Below, piece after piece: positions 42,108-51,307 of a stretch of 60,876 nucleotides of DNA (position 1 is its first letter; the number at the start of each line of letters is the position of its first letter). This stretch comes from Acidimicrobiia bacterium (lineage in GTDB: Bacteria > Actinomycetota > Acidimicrobiia > Actinomarinales > Actinomarinaceae). The position numbers and the translations under genes are program-made. The notes beneath the pieces are model-generated. The model was given only the letters and a program-made list of their open reading frames with translations, was not told the origin of the DNA and did not search any database. The stretch covers positions 1 to 60,876 of the forward strand of contig JAONAZ010000005.1 in the NCBI GenBank assembly GCA_028376655.1, given 5' to 3'.

Positions 42108-44917
42108 TGTCTCAAGATTATTTAAAAGTAAAAGGCGCTAAAGAACATAATCTAAAAAATATCTCTCTTGATATTCCAAAGAATAAGTTTATTGTTATCA
42201 CAGGTTTATCAGGTTCTGGCAAATCTTCCCTTGCTTTTGATACTATTTATGCAGAAGGACAACGAAGGTATGTTGAAAGCTTATCTGCTTACGCTAGACA
42301 ATTCTTGGGTCAGATGGAGAAACCAGATGTCGAAAGCATTGAAGGACTATCTCCTGCCATAGCGATTGATCAGAAAACTTCATCTAGGAGTCCAAGGTCA
42401 ACAGTCGGAACAGTAACAGAGATTCATGATTATCTTCGTTTACTATGGGCCAGAATTGGGATAAGTTATTGTCCCATATGTGGTTCTAAGATTGAAAAAC
42501 AATCTGTAGATTTTATTGTTAATCAAGTCATGTCTCTAGGTGAAAATGTCGATATTGAGATTCTAGCTCCAGTTGTTAAATCTAGAAAAGGTGAATTCGA
42601 ATCACTTTTTAAAGATTTATTAAAGGATGGGTTTACTAGAGCATACATTGATGGAGAACTCATTAGACTTGATGAAGCCAAAAGATTAGATAAATATTTC
42701 AATCATGATATTTCAGTTCTTGTTGACAGGTTAAAAATAAAAAAAACAGCTGGAAGAAGATTACCTCAATCTGTTGAAACAGCCTTAAAGCTTACTGGCG
42801 GTACTCTCGATATAAAATTTAATGAGAATATCCAGAACTATAGTCAGAATTTAGGGTGTCTTGAATGTGGGACATCCTATGACAAACTTGAACCAAGAGA
42901 TTTTTCATTTAACTCACCTTTCGGTGCATGCAATACATGTAACGGCTTGGGAATCAATTATGAAATCGACGAAAAGCTCCTAATTAAAAATAGAGAGATA
43001 TCAATTAGTGAAAATGTATTTCCTGATATGTCGACCAGAAAATATTTTAGAGCACAGATTTACGGTGTTTGTGAGTTTTTTGAAATACCCATGGAAATTC
43101 CATATAAAGAATTGAGTGAAAATGACAAACATATTTTACTTAACGGTAGTGATGGAATAAAGACTCCAATTAGATATACAAATAGATTTGGAAATTCGAG
43201 AACTTGGGAGAGATCTTTCCCTGGTATAATTCCAATGTTTAAAAGATTATATGAAGAAACAACTTCTGACCATGCACGTGATTACTATATGCAATTTATG
43301 CGAGAACTTGCATGTGGAGGATGCGATGGAGAGAGATTGAATGAAAGATCTAGGATGGTCCAAGTTAAATCTTTAACTCTTGGACAATTTAATAAACTTT
43401 CCATAATAAAAGCTTATGACGTTGTTGGTAAGTTGAAACTAACTGGAAACTCTAAAGAAATAGCAGAAGCAATTTTAAGGGAAATAAAAGAAAGACTAAA
43501 TTTCCTAAATGAAGTCGGTTTAGGGTATCTGCAATTGAATAGAGGTGCAGCAACACTTTCTGGTGGAGAAGCTCAAAGAATTAGACTAGCAACACAAATA
43601 GGTTCAGGGTTAACTGGTGTATTGTATGTACTTGACGAGCCATCTATTGGGTTACATCAATCTGACAATAATAAACTTATCGAAACACTTATACGATTAA
43701 GAAATCTTGGAAATACTGTGTTGGTTGTGGAGCACGATGAAGAAACAATGAAACAATCTGATCACTTAATTGATATCGGGTGGGGAGCAGGAGAACAGGG
43801 TGGAAATATTGTTGCTTCAGGAACGTGGGAAGAGGTATCACGGGTTAAAAAATCAATTACAGGAAGATATCTATCAGGTAAGTTAAAAGTATCCTATCCA
43901 AAAGTAAGAAGATCGGGTAATAATTCAAAAATTGTTCTCAGAGGAGCTCAAGAAAATAATCTTAAAAACTTAACCGTCGAATTCCCTCTCGGAAAATTTA
44001 TTTCAGTAACAGGCGTATCCGGTAGTGGTAAATCAACACTTGTTACAGGAATCTTATCAAAAGCTATACAAAATGAGTTCACCAGGAAAAATTGGATTCC
44101 ACCGGGAATACATAAAAGTATTTCTGGACTTAATTATCTAGATAAGTTAATTGAAATTGATCAATCACCAATTGGTAGAACACCTAGATCTAATCCAGCA
44201 ACTTATTCAGGAGTATTTGACATGATTCGTAAGTTGTATTCAATGACTGAAGAATCAAAAATTAGAGGTTACAAACCTGGAAGATTTTCCTTTAATGTAC
44301 CCGGAGGAAGATGTGAAGTATGTAGGGGAGATGGAACGATAAAGGTTGAAATGTATTTTCTTCCAGATGTTTATGTTAAGTGTGAAGACTGTGACGGTTC
44401 AAGATATAATCCTGAGACATTGAGTATAAAATGGAAAGGGTATAGTATTTCTGATATTTTAAATTCAACTATTGAAAATGCTTTAAAAATATTTGAAAAC
44501 CAACCTTCAATATTCAAAATTCTTAAAACATTAGATGATGTAGGACTTTCATATATTACATTAGGACAAGCTGCAACAACACTTTCTGGCGGTGAAGCTC
44601 AAAGAGTTAAGTTAGCTAAAGAGTTGAGTAAACGTTCCACAGGAAAAACGATGTATATATTAGATGAGCCAACAACAGGGTTACATTTTGCAGATGTTCA
44701 AAAATTACTTGAAGTTCTTCATATGTTGGTTGATAAAGGAAATACCGTGGTTGTTATTGAGCATAATTTAGATGTTGTTAAAAATTCAGACTGGGTTATT
44801 GACCTTGGGCCAGAAGGTGGAGAAAATGGAGGAAAAATTGTAGCTTCTGGCACGCCAGAAAGTATCGTAAATGATAAACATTCCCTTACAGGTAAGTATC
44901 TAAAAAGTTTACTGTAA
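42107..44917 (+). CDS. uvrA: Excinuclease ABC subunit A
   Basis: UvrA recognises DNA damage as a dimer. The 936-residue protein has two ABC ATPase modules with Walker A at GLSGSGKSSLAFDT (near residue 33) and VSGSGKST (near 636). The ABC signatures are LSGGEAQRIRL and LSGGEAQRVKL. Zinc modules appear as CPICGSK with CLECG...CNTC and CEVCRGDG with CEDCDG. All domains are intact. The gene starts on the last base of uvrB, and uvrC begins on the base after its stop. The three excinuclease subunits are therefore encoded in one run. Confidence 0.96.
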   Translation: MSQDYLKVKGAKEHNLKNISLDIPKNKFIVITGLSGSGKSSLAFDTIYAEGQRRYVESLSAYARQFLGQMEKPDVESIEGLSPAIAIDQKTSSRSPRSTVGTVTEIHDYLRLLWARIGISYCPICGSKIEKQSVDFIVNQVMSLGENVDIEILAPVVKSRKGEFESLFKDLLKDGFTRAYIDGELIRLDEAKRLDKYFNHDISVLVDRLKIKKTAGRRLPQSVETALKLTGGTLDIKFNENIQNYSQNLGCLECGTSYDKLEPRDFSFNSPFGACNTCNGLGINYEIDEKLLIKNREISISENVFPDMSTRKYFRAQIYGVCEFFEIPMEIPYKELSENDKHILLNGSDGIKTPIRYTNRFGNSRTWERSFPGIIPMFKRLYEETTSDHARDYYMQFMRELACGGCDGERLNERSRMVQVKSLTLGQFNKLSIIKAYDVVGKLKLTGNSKEIAEAILREIKERLNFLNEVGLGYLQLNRGAATLSGGEAQRIRLATQIGSGLTGVLYVLDEPSIGLHQSDNNKLIETLIRLRNLGNTVLVVEHDEETMKQSDHLIDIGWGAGEQGGNIVASGTWEEVSRVKKSITGRYLSGKLKVSYPKVRRSGNNSKIVLRGAQENNLKNLTVEFPLGKFISVTGVSGSGKSTLVTGILSKAIQNEFTRKNWIPPGIHKSISGLNYLDKLIEIDQSPIGRTPRSNPATYSGVFDMIRKLYSMTEESKIRGYKPGRFSFNVPGGRCEVCRGDGTIKVEMYFLPDVYVKCEDCDGSRYNPETLSIKWKGYSISDILNSTIENALKIFENQPSIFKILKTLDDVGLSYITLGQAATTLSGGEAQRVKLAKELSKRSTGKTMYILDEPTTGLHFADVQKLLEVLHMLVDKGNTVVVIEHNLDVVKNSDWVIDLGPEGGENGGKIVASGTPESIVNDKHSLTGKYLKSLL

Positions 44918-46726
44918 ATGGATAAAATCAAGACAAATGAAATTCCAGAAAATCCTGGTATCTATATATTTAAAGATAAATACAATGACCCTCTCTATGT
45001 AGGAAAAGCAAAAAATTTAAGGAAGAGAGTCCCTTCATACTTTCGTGAAAATACAACTTGGAAAATAAAACGATTAACAACTGAAGCAGTAGAAATCAGC
45101 TTTGTAACCTCAAAAAATGAAGCAGATGCTCTTTTAGCTGAGTATTCATTTATACAACAATATAAACCAAAATATAATGTTCGCCTTAAAGATGATAAAT
45201 CTTACCCATATGTAACTCTGACAAATGAGGAATGGCCGAGAGCATACGTCTCTCGAAAAATTAATTCTAATAATATTAACTTTGGACCATTTCCCTTTAT
45301 AGGAGCAGCAAGGAGATCACTCGATCACCTAATAAATATCTTTCCAGTTAGAACATGTTCAAAGAATGTATTTGAACGTCATCAAAAACTTAATAAACCA
45401 TGTTTACTTTATGATATCAATAAATGTTGTGGCCCCTGTATTGATGCTGCTCCAAAAGATAATTATGTAAAAATGTTGAAAAATATTAAAAATTTTTATT
45501 CTGGTAAATCTGATGTTTATGTTGATAATAAAATATCAGAAATGAAATCATTCTCAGAGAATCAAGAATATGAAAAAGCTAATGAGGCCAAGAAACTTAT
45601 TGACCATTTAGAGAATGCACGTTCAACACAAACACTAATGGTTTCAAACACTAAATCTGTTGATGTTATAGGCATTGACGTGAGTAATCTGGATGTCGTA
45701 ATATCTTGTTTGTTAATTCGTAGTGGAAGAATCATTGGAGAGGTAAAGAAAACATTTGAACCCATTGATACTAAAAAACATGATGAGTACTTACCTCAAA
45801 TAATCTTATCAATTTTTTCAGAAAATCAGCCATCCGAAGAGATACTTGTTAGCCATAGTTTTCCATATATAGACCTTATACAAGAGGAGCTTACAAAAAA
45901 ATGGGGTCGTAAAATAACATTAAAGACCCCAAAGCAGGGATGGAAAAAAGAGCTTTTAGATACAGCGATTATTGATGCTAAAGAACTTCGTAGAGTGGTT
46001 AACTTCAGAAGAAGAACTGATCTAGAGTTCAGAACAAGATCTTTAGAACAACTTAAAAATAAATTAAACCTTATTAGTATTCCTTATCGTATTGAAGCGT
46101 ATGATATCTCTAATTTAGGTCCTGACTATAGAGTAGGATCAATGGTTGTTATGGAAGATGGATTATCAAAACCATCAATGTATAGAAAATTTCATATCAA
46201 GTCATTTCAAGGACAAGATGATTTTAAATCAATGGAAGAAGTTATATTTCGAAGGCTTAAAAGATTAATAAAAGATTCTGAAAATGATCCAAGTTTTAGA
46301 AGAAAACCCGATCTAATACTTATTGATGGAGGAAAAGGTCAACTTTCATCTGCTAAGGGGGTTATAGACCATCTACAACTTGATATTGACATTGTAGGAC
46401 TTGCAAAAAGAGAAGAAGAAATATTTAAACCTTTTAGTAAGGAATCCATTTTATTAAATAAAAATTCTGAAGCTTTATTTACTTTACAAAACATAAGGGA
46501 TGAAGCACACAGGTTTGCAATTAATGAAAATAGAAGATTAAGAATTAAAAACTTTGATAAACAAACATTGTTAACTATCGAAGGTGTCGGAACAGTAAGT
46601 TCAAAAAAAGTATTAGATAAATTTAAAACAATGGAAAAGCTTTCTAATGCGACTTACGAAGAACTTGAAGAGATAGTTAGTCCCAACATTGCCAGAAAAA
46701 TATATAGACATTTTAACGGCACATAA
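44918..46726 (+). CDS. uvrC: Excinuclease ABC subunit C
   Basis: UvrC makes both incisions in nucleotide excision repair. The 602-residue protein has a GIY-YIG nuclease domain at the N terminus (GIYIFKDKYNDPLYVGKAKNLRKR). Next come a cysteine motif with CCGPC and a UVR helix (QEYEKANEAKKLIDHLE). The RNase H-like second nuclease domain contains YDISNLGPDYRVGSMV and LILIDGGKGQLSSA. A C-terminal helix-hairpin-helix (LLTIEGVGTVSSKKVL) is present. The gene abuts uvrA directly. A 59-base gap follows before rapZ, with a promoter-like hexamer but no terminator. Confidence 0.95.
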   Translation: MDKIKTNEIPENPGIYIFKDKYNDPLYVGKAKNLRKRVPSYFRENTTWKIKRLTTEAVEISFVTSKNEADALLAEYSFIQQYKPKYNVRLKDDKSYPYVTLTNEEWPRAYVSRKINSNNINFGPFPFIGAARRSLDHLINIFPVRTCSKNVFERHQKLNKPCLLYDINKCCGPCIDAAPKDNYVKMLKNIKNFYSGKSDVYVDNKISEMKSFSENQEYEKANEAKKLIDHLENARSTQTLMVSNTKSVDVIGIDVSNLDVVISCLLIRSGRIIGEVKKTFEPIDTKKHDEYLPQIILSIFSENQPSEEILVSHSFPYIDLIQEELTKKWGRKITLKTPKQGWKKELLDTAIIDAKELRRVVNFRRRTDLEFRTRSLEQLKNKLNLISIPYRIEAYDISNLGPDYRVGSMVVMEDGLSKPSMYRKFHIKSFQGQDDFKSMEEVIFRRLKRLIKDSENDPSFRRKPDLILIDGGKGQLSSAKGVIDHLQLDIDIVGLAKREEEIFKPFSKESILLNKNSEALFTLQNIRDEAHRFAINENRRLRIKNFDKQTLLTIEGVGTVSSKKVLDKFKTMEKLSNATYEELEEIVSPNIARKIYRHFNGT

Positions 46727-46771
46727 AAGTACACCTCCGGAAAAAAAACTTCCATCTGATTAGTTGGGAAC

Positions 46772-46777
46772 TACAAT
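46772..46777 (+). promoter_or_regulatory. -10 hexamer of a near-leaderless promoter (rapZ)
   Basis: TACAAT ends eight bases before the rapZ ATG at 46786. No Shine-Dalgarno sequence is present. Confidence 0.35.
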
Positions 46778-46785
46778 AAATAAAT

Positions 46786-47649
46786 ATGGTAACTAAAAGA
46801 CCCGAAGTATTATTACTCCTTGGTATGTCTGGAGCAGGGAGGTCTGCTAGCTCCAATGTATTTGAAGATCTTGGTTACTACGTAATTGAAAACTTGCCCC
46901 CTGAGTTAGTAGAGTCAGTTGTAGAATCTAACGATGTTGCCGAATCTAATAAACAACTAGTTTTAACTATTGATGCTAGAGATGGTTCAGCACAAAATGC
47001 CTTAAACAGAAGTCTTGAAAGATTAAGCCAATCAGGTGTATTAACAAGAATGATATTTCTAGATGCTAATAATGAAACACTCATTGAGCGTTATGAAGAA
47101 AATAGAAGACCCCATCCAATGGGTATGGATTCTCTTTCTCAGTCTGTTAAGAATGAAAGAGAACAATTAAAGCCTATAAAAGAACTTGCAGACCTTGTCA
47201 TTGATACCACTGACATGAATGTTCATGAATTACGTAAAAGAATAATAGAGGGTTTTCAAGGGGAGGCCACAAATCAAGAGCTTAAAATATCAGTAACTTC
47301 ATTTGGATTTAAAAATGGTGCACCTAGAGATGCAGATATTGTATTAGATGTGAGGTTTCTACCCAATCCTCACTGGAGAGAGGAGCTAAGAGCATCTACC
47401 GGTCAATCACCTATGGTAAGAAACTACGTACTTTCTTTTGAAGATGCTGAAATCTTTCTTGAGAAAACGAAAGATCTAATTGACTTCTTACTACCAAGAT
47501 TTACATCTGAAGGGAAGTCCTATGTAGGTATTGCAATAGGTTGCACTGGAGGTAAGCATCGAAGCGTTGTGATGACAGAAGAAGTTGGTGGTTGGTTAAT
47601 TAATGAAGGCAAAGATGCTGTAATCCTCCATCGAGATATGAAAGAATAA
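46786..47649 (+). CDS. rapZ: RapZ/YvcJ nucleotide-binding protein
   Basis: The 287-residue protein has the Walker A loop GMSGAGRSASS near residue 13, with arginine in place of the usual lysine, as in many actinobacterial members. It also has YYVIENLPPELV and RRPHPM blocks. The C-terminal domain contains SFGFKNGAPRDADIVLDVRFLPNPHW, followed by IGCTGGKHRSV. In E. coli RapZ controls glucosamine-6-phosphate synthase mRNA; in Gram-positives YvcJ is a GTPase and ATPase. In most actinobacteria yvcK, whiA and gap come next. Here pgk starts two bases after rapZ. Confidence 0.92.
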   Translation: MVTKRPEVLLLLGMSGAGRSASSNVFEDLGYYVIENLPPELVESVVESNDVAESNKQLVLTIDARDGSAQNALNRSLERLSQSGVLTRMIFLDANNETLIERYEENRRPHPMGMDSLSQSVKNEREQLKPIKELADLVIDTTDMNVHELRKRIIEGFQGEATNQELKISVTSFGFKNGAPRDADIVLDVRFLPNPHWREELRASTGQSPMVRNYVLSFEDAEIFLEKTKDLIDFLLPRFTSEGKSYVGIAIGCTGGKHRSVVMTEEVGGWLINEGKDAVILHRDMKE

Positions 47650-47651
47650 AT

Positions 47652-48806
47652 TTGTCTTCCGAAATAAAACTTGGAAATACACTTATACGTGCTGATTTAA
47701 ATGTACCAATTGAAAATAAAATAATTTTAGATAATTTTAGGATTATAAAGGCTATAGAACATTTAGAAGAAATTCGAAAAAAATCAAGAACAGTTACTTT
47801 CCTGAGTCACCTAGGAAGACCGCATGGAGTAGAATCAGAATTCTCCCTTGTACCCGTAGCAATGGAAATGTCTAAAATCCTAAATGAGGAGGTTATATTT
47901 ATCAACTCTGTTTATGGGTCGGAGGTTGGAAATAAAATCAACAATCAACCCGGTAAGATTTTCCTTCTAGAGAATTTAAGATTTCATAAAGAAGAATTAG
48001 AAAATAGCGAAAGTTTTGCTAAAAGAGTAACACAAAACTTTGATACATTTATCTTAGATGCCTTTGGCGCAGCTCATAGAAGACACTCGTCTATTGTTTC
48101 TTTTGGCAAATTTATTGAATCATATCAAGGTAAACTGATGACAAATGAAGTTGAAAATCTTCAGCTTCTTGTTAACTCACCTCAAAAACCCTTTACAGTC
48201 ATGCTTGGTGGAGCAAAGGTTTCTGATAAGCTTGAATTAATTAATAAACTTCTACCAATTGTTGATAATCTACTTATTGGAGGAGGCATGTGTTTTACTT
48301 TTCTGAAAGCTCTTGGAAATAATATTGGAAGCTCTCTATGTGAAGATGATTACTTAAATACAGCAAAAGAGTTACTGGAATCAGAAAATGGTCACAAAAT
48401 ACACTTACCATCGGATTTTGGAGTAACTAAATCTATAGATTCAGGCTTAAGAAAAGATAAATATATAACAGAATTTTCCAATGATGATATTGGTATTGAT
48501 ATTTCTAATAAAAGTATAAATACTTTCAAAACTATATTAAAAAACTCCAACACTGTTTTCTGGAATGGGCCTATGGGAATATTCGAAAAAGATAATTTTA
48601 AAATGGGTACTCAATCGGTAACTGAAATAGTTTCTAATCTGAATGCTTACACTGTTGTTGGTGGAGGAGATTCAGTAAGTGCAATTAGAAAATTTTCAGA
48701 TCCATCTAAATTTAATCATATTTCAACAGGTGGTGGGGCATCCCTAAAATATCTACAAGGTAATGAATTGCCAGGTGTAAATATTTATAAACCACTTATA
48801 CTTTGA
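47652..48806 (+). CDS. pgk: Phosphoglycerate kinase
   Basis: Pgk makes ATP from 1,3-bisphosphoglycerate in glycolysis. It starts at TTG 47652, two bases after rapZ. The 384-residue protein has RADLNVPIEN near residue 13 and LSHLGRPHG near 49. It also has the conserved LENLRFHKEE and the ATP-binding GGAKVSDKLEL. The C-terminal blocks are FWNGPMGIFE and GGGDSVSA. The length is slightly below the usual 390-400 residues. It is followed by tpiA after four bases and forms a glycolysis run with tpiA and gpmA. Confidence 0.94.
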   Translation: MSSEIKLGNTLIRADLNVPIENKIILDNFRIIKAIEHLEEIRKKSRTVTFLSHLGRPHGVESEFSLVPVAMEMSKILNEEVIFINSVYGSEVGNKINNQPGKIFLLENLRFHKEELENSESFAKRVTQNFDTFILDAFGAAHRRHSSIVSFGKFIESYQGKLMTNEVENLQLLVNSPQKPFTVMLGGAKVSDKLELINKLLPIVDNLLIGGGMCFTFLKALGNNIGSSLCEDDYLNTAKELLESENGHKIHLPSDFGVTKSIDSGLRKDKYITEFSNDDIGIDISNKSINTFKTILKNSNTVFWNGPMGIFEKDNFKMGTQSVTEIVSNLNAYTVVGGGDSVSAIRKFSDPSKFNHISTGGGASLKYLQGNELPGVNIYKPLIL

Positions 48807-48810
48807 AAAC

Positions 48811-49575
48811 ATGAAGAAAATTGTTATTGGAAACTGGAAACTGAATTTAGACCATTTGGAAGCAATACAGCTTTTACAAAAACTTAATTATTCACTAGAT
48901 GTAAACATTGAAGATAAAATTGATATTTTATTAGCACCCTCTCACACATCTCTACGTTCACTTCAAACTATTGTTGATGCAGATAGTTTGAAAATACAAA
49001 TTTCATCACAAGATGTTTCAGCTTATACGGAAGGTGCGTACACAGGTGAAGTATCAGCAATGCAATTGCAAAAACTTAATATTACATATTCTATTATTGG
49101 CCATTCAGAGAGAAGGCTAGTTTTTGGAGAATCTGATGAGTTAATTAACCTCAAAGTACATAATGCTGTAGATAATAATCTTGTTCCTATAGTTTGTTTT
49201 GGTGAGCCAGAAGAAAATAGAAATAGTAACAATTACTTACCGTACCTATTAAATCAAGTTAACTTAGCAATTAAAGGTTTAAGAAAAGATAAAGTAAATG
49301 AGATCATATTTGCTTATGAACCAATCTGGGCAATTGGAACAGGTAAAGTGGCCTCAGTAGAAAATACTATAGAAGTTCTATCAGCAGTTAAGAAAGAAAT
49401 TTCTAATAAACCATTTTACGACGAAGAGAAAACAAGATTTATTTACGGTGGAAGTGTTTCCCCAACAAATGCTTCAGAATTACTTAATACTAAAATTATC
49501 GACGGCGTTCTTGTTGGAGGTGCTTCTTTGGATACAGATAAATTTGTTCAGATTATCAAGTCAATTAAATTATGA
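48811..49575 (+). CDS. tpiA: Triosephosphate isomerase
   Basis: TpiA interconverts dihydroxyacetone phosphate and glyceraldehyde 3-phosphate. The 254-residue TIM barrel has the substrate lysine in GNWKLN at residues 7-12 and the catalytic histidine in IIGHSERR near 97. The catalytic glutamate lies in AYEPIWAIGTG near 168. The phosphate-binding YGGSVSPTNA and GVLVGGASL loops close the barrel. All active-site residues are present. It lies four bases after pgk and overlaps gpmA by four bases. Confidence 0.95.
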   Translation: MKKIVIGNWKLNLDHLEAIQLLQKLNYSLDVNIEDKIDILLAPSHTSLRSLQTIVDADSLKIQISSQDVSAYTEGAYTGEVSAMQLQKLNITYSIIGHSERRLVFGESDELINLKVHNAVDNNLVPIVCFGEPEENRNSNNYLPYLLNQVNLAIKGLRKDKVNEIIFAYEPIWAIGTGKVASVENTIEVLSAVKKEISNKPFYDEEKTRFIYGGSVSPTNASELLNTKIIDGVLVGGASLDTDKFVQIIKSIKL

Positions 49576-50315
49576 ACTTAGTATTTGTTCGCCATGGTCA
49601 AAGTATTTGGAATAAAGAAAATAAATTTACAGGATGGGTTGATGTCGGTCTTTCACAAAGAGGTAATAACGAAGCAATTGAAGCTGGCAAGTTATTGTCT
49701 GATATAGATTTTATTCCAAATATTTGCTACACATCCTTTTTAACTAGATCTAAAGAAACAGCGTTGCTTGTATTAAGTGAAATATTTACTAGTGAAGATG
49801 CAACGTATACAAAAAAAGAGCTTTGGCAGCTTAATGAACGTCATTATGGAGCACTTCAAGGGCTTGATAAACTACAGACCGCAAATGAATTTGGTGAAGA
49901 GCAGGTACATTCATGGAGGAGGGGATACAAGACACAGCCCCCTTTAGTCAAAGAGGACTCTAAATATAATCCAAACAATGATCTAATGTATGAAGATATT
50001 CATGAAAAACTCCCTTTAGGTGAATCTTTAGAAGACGTAGTTTTAAGAGTCAAAAAGACGTTGGATATAATTAAATCTTCAACCAAAGAAGGAAATGTAT
50101 TAGTTGTGGCACATGGCAATAGCATAAGGGCAATGATAAAAATACTAGAAGGTATCCCAGATAAAGATATCGTAGATATAAATATTCCGACTGGAATTCC
50201 TCTCGCATTTAACATTAATGATGATAAAATAACAAGAATTGGTTATCTTGGAAATGTAGAAAAGATAAAAGAACTAGAAAAAGAAGTTAAACTGCAATCT
50301 AGATTGAAAGAGTAA
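49572..50315 (+). CDS. gpmA: 2,3-bisphosphoglycerate-dependent phosphoglycerate mutase
   Basis: This enzyme interconverts 3- and 2-phosphoglycerate. The 247-residue protein has the phosphohistidine motif FVRHGQSIWNKENKFTGW near residue 5. The dPGM-specific ELWQLNERHYGALQG and RGYKTQPP segments follow. The second active-site histidine is in VVAHGNSIRA near 178. The insert after the RHG motif separates it from the smaller histidine phosphatase at 4760-5308. Its place between tpiA and secG is unusual, since actinobacteria generally have secG directly after tpiA. It overlaps tpiA by four bases. Confidence 0.94.
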   Translation: MNLVFVRHGQSIWNKENKFTGWVDVGLSQRGNNEAIEAGKLLSDIDFIPNICYTSFLTRSKETALLVLSEIFTSEDATYTKKELWQLNERHYGALQGLDKLQTANEFGEEQVHSWRRGYKTQPPLVKEDSKYNPNNDLMYEDIHEKLPLGESLEDVVLRVKKTLDIIKSSTKEGNVLVVAHGNSIRAMIKILEGIPDKDIVDINIPTGIPLAFNINDDKITRIGYLGNVEKIKELEKEVKLQSRLKE

Positions 50316-50320
50316 GATTT

Positions 50321-50557
50321 ATGGATACATTAACAGCAAGTTTAGTAGCGGTACATATTGTTATTTCAATAGCCCTTATTGGACTTGTACTTTTGAATAG
50401 TGGAAAAGGCGGTGGTCTTTCAGACATGCTGGGTGGACCAGGAGCATCAGGTAATATTGGTCAAACATTAGCAGAAAGAAATCTAAGTAGAATTACTGCA
50501 GCGGTAGCTCTTTTGTTCTCTATAACAACATTATTATTATTTTGGTTTCTTGATTGA
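50321..50557 (+). CDS. secG: Preprotein translocase subunit SecG
   Basis: SecG is the small accessory subunit of the SecYEG protein export channel. The 78-residue protein has two membrane segments at about residues 8-25 and 56-76. Between them lies the conserved loop LLNSGKGGGLSDMLGG. Size and motif are standard. It lies six bases after gpmA, and the tpiA...secG linkage is conserved in actinobacteria. Only four bases separate its stop from the following tRNA-Leu, so the two are almost certainly transcribed together. Confidence 0.92.
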   Translation: MDTLTASLVAVHIVISIALIGLVLLNSGKGGGLSDMLGGPGASGNIGQTLAERNLSRITAAVALLFSITTLLLFWFLD

Positions 50558-50561
50558 TTTA

Positions 50562-50645
50562 GCGCGGGTGGCGGAACTGGTAGACGCGCAGGATTAAGGA
50601 TCCTGTGGGGTAAAACCCGTGGAGGTTCGAGTCCTCTTCCGCGCA
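50562..50645 (+). tRNA. tRNA-Leu (anticodon AAG)
   Basis: The gene starts GCGCGGGTGGCGGAACTGG. The anticodon stem CAGGA/TCCTG closes the loop TTAAGGA, so positions 34-36 are AAG. A class II variable arm (GGGGTAAAACCC) and a TTCGAGT T-loop follow. The acceptor stem GCGCGGG pairs with TCCGCGC plus discriminator A, without encoded CCA. Alignment with E. coli tRNA-Leu(CAG) confirms the register. Most bacteria use GAG for this codon set, so A34 is unusual and would require deamination to inosine. Confidence 0.93.
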
Positions 50646-50650
50646 CAAGT

Positions 50651-51307
50651 ATGGAAACTAACAAAACAATTGCAATAATTAATGATCCAAACGTAACACT
50701 GGGTTCTTTATCACACAATAAAATCAAAGAAAAAAATGCTTGGGAGGTTGATTGGGACTCACTTTCAGAGAATAACAAATATATTATTCTCGGTGGTCAT
50801 ATGGGAGCTTATGACATTGATAAATATCCATACCTTATTAAAGAAAAGAAATGGCTCAATAGGGTAATATCTAGGGGATCAAAAGTTTTAGGCATATGTT
50901 TAGGAGCTCAACTTATAGCAGATGCAATGGGAGGCAAAGCTTTTCTCTCTAATGAGATAGAATTTGGTTTTAAGAAGTTAAACTTTCATACTGATTCCGA
51001 ATTGTTTACAGGCTTTAAAGACTCTAAAGTATTTCTTTGGCACAGAGATACATTTAATATTCCACCATCTGCTCAGCTGATTGCCTCTACAAAGTATCCA
51101 CAAATTTTTAAAATTAACAATTCCTATGCTTTACAGTTCCACCCAGAAGTTACAAAATCACTTTTTGATAACTGGTATGACAGTGAGGTTAGTCGACAAG
51201 AGTTAGCTAATTTTGACACATTGGCAACATCTAATTACCTAGTTAAAAATGCAACTGACCTAAATGAAGAAGTGAATATATTTTATAAAAAATGGAGTAA
51301 AACTTAA
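50651..51307 (+). CDS. Class I glutamine amidotransferase-like protein
   Basis: The 218-residue protein has the catalytic nucleophile in VLGICLGAQLIADAMGG near residue 81. The catalytic histidine and glutamate lie in ALQFHPEVTKS near 160. This is a stand-alone class I amidotransferase of the GMP synthase-like type (also seen in gamma-glutamyl-GMP-type hydrolases). The acceptor domain is absent, so the function may be hydrolysis of glutamine or a gamma-glutamyl compound. The ATG is only six bases after the end of tRNA-Leu(AAG), leaving almost no untranslated leader once the tRNA is processed. The stop overlaps the LON-domain gene by four bases (TTAA). Confidence 0.82.
   Translation: METNKTIAIINDPNVTLGSLSHNKIKEKNAWEVDWDSLSENNKYIILGGHMGAYDIDKYPYLIKEKKWLNRVISRGSKVLGICLGAQLIADAMGGKAFLSNEIEFGFKKLNFHTDSELFTGFKDSKVFLWHRDTFNIPPSAQLIASTKYPQIFKINNSYALQFHPEVTKSLFDNWYDSEVSRQELANFDTLATSNYLVKNATDLNEEVNIFYKKWSKT

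Noticed and set aside
46727-46785. Terminator between uvrC and rapZ
   Set aside because: There are A-tracts and a weak GGAA/TTCC symmetry, but no stable stem followed by T residues.
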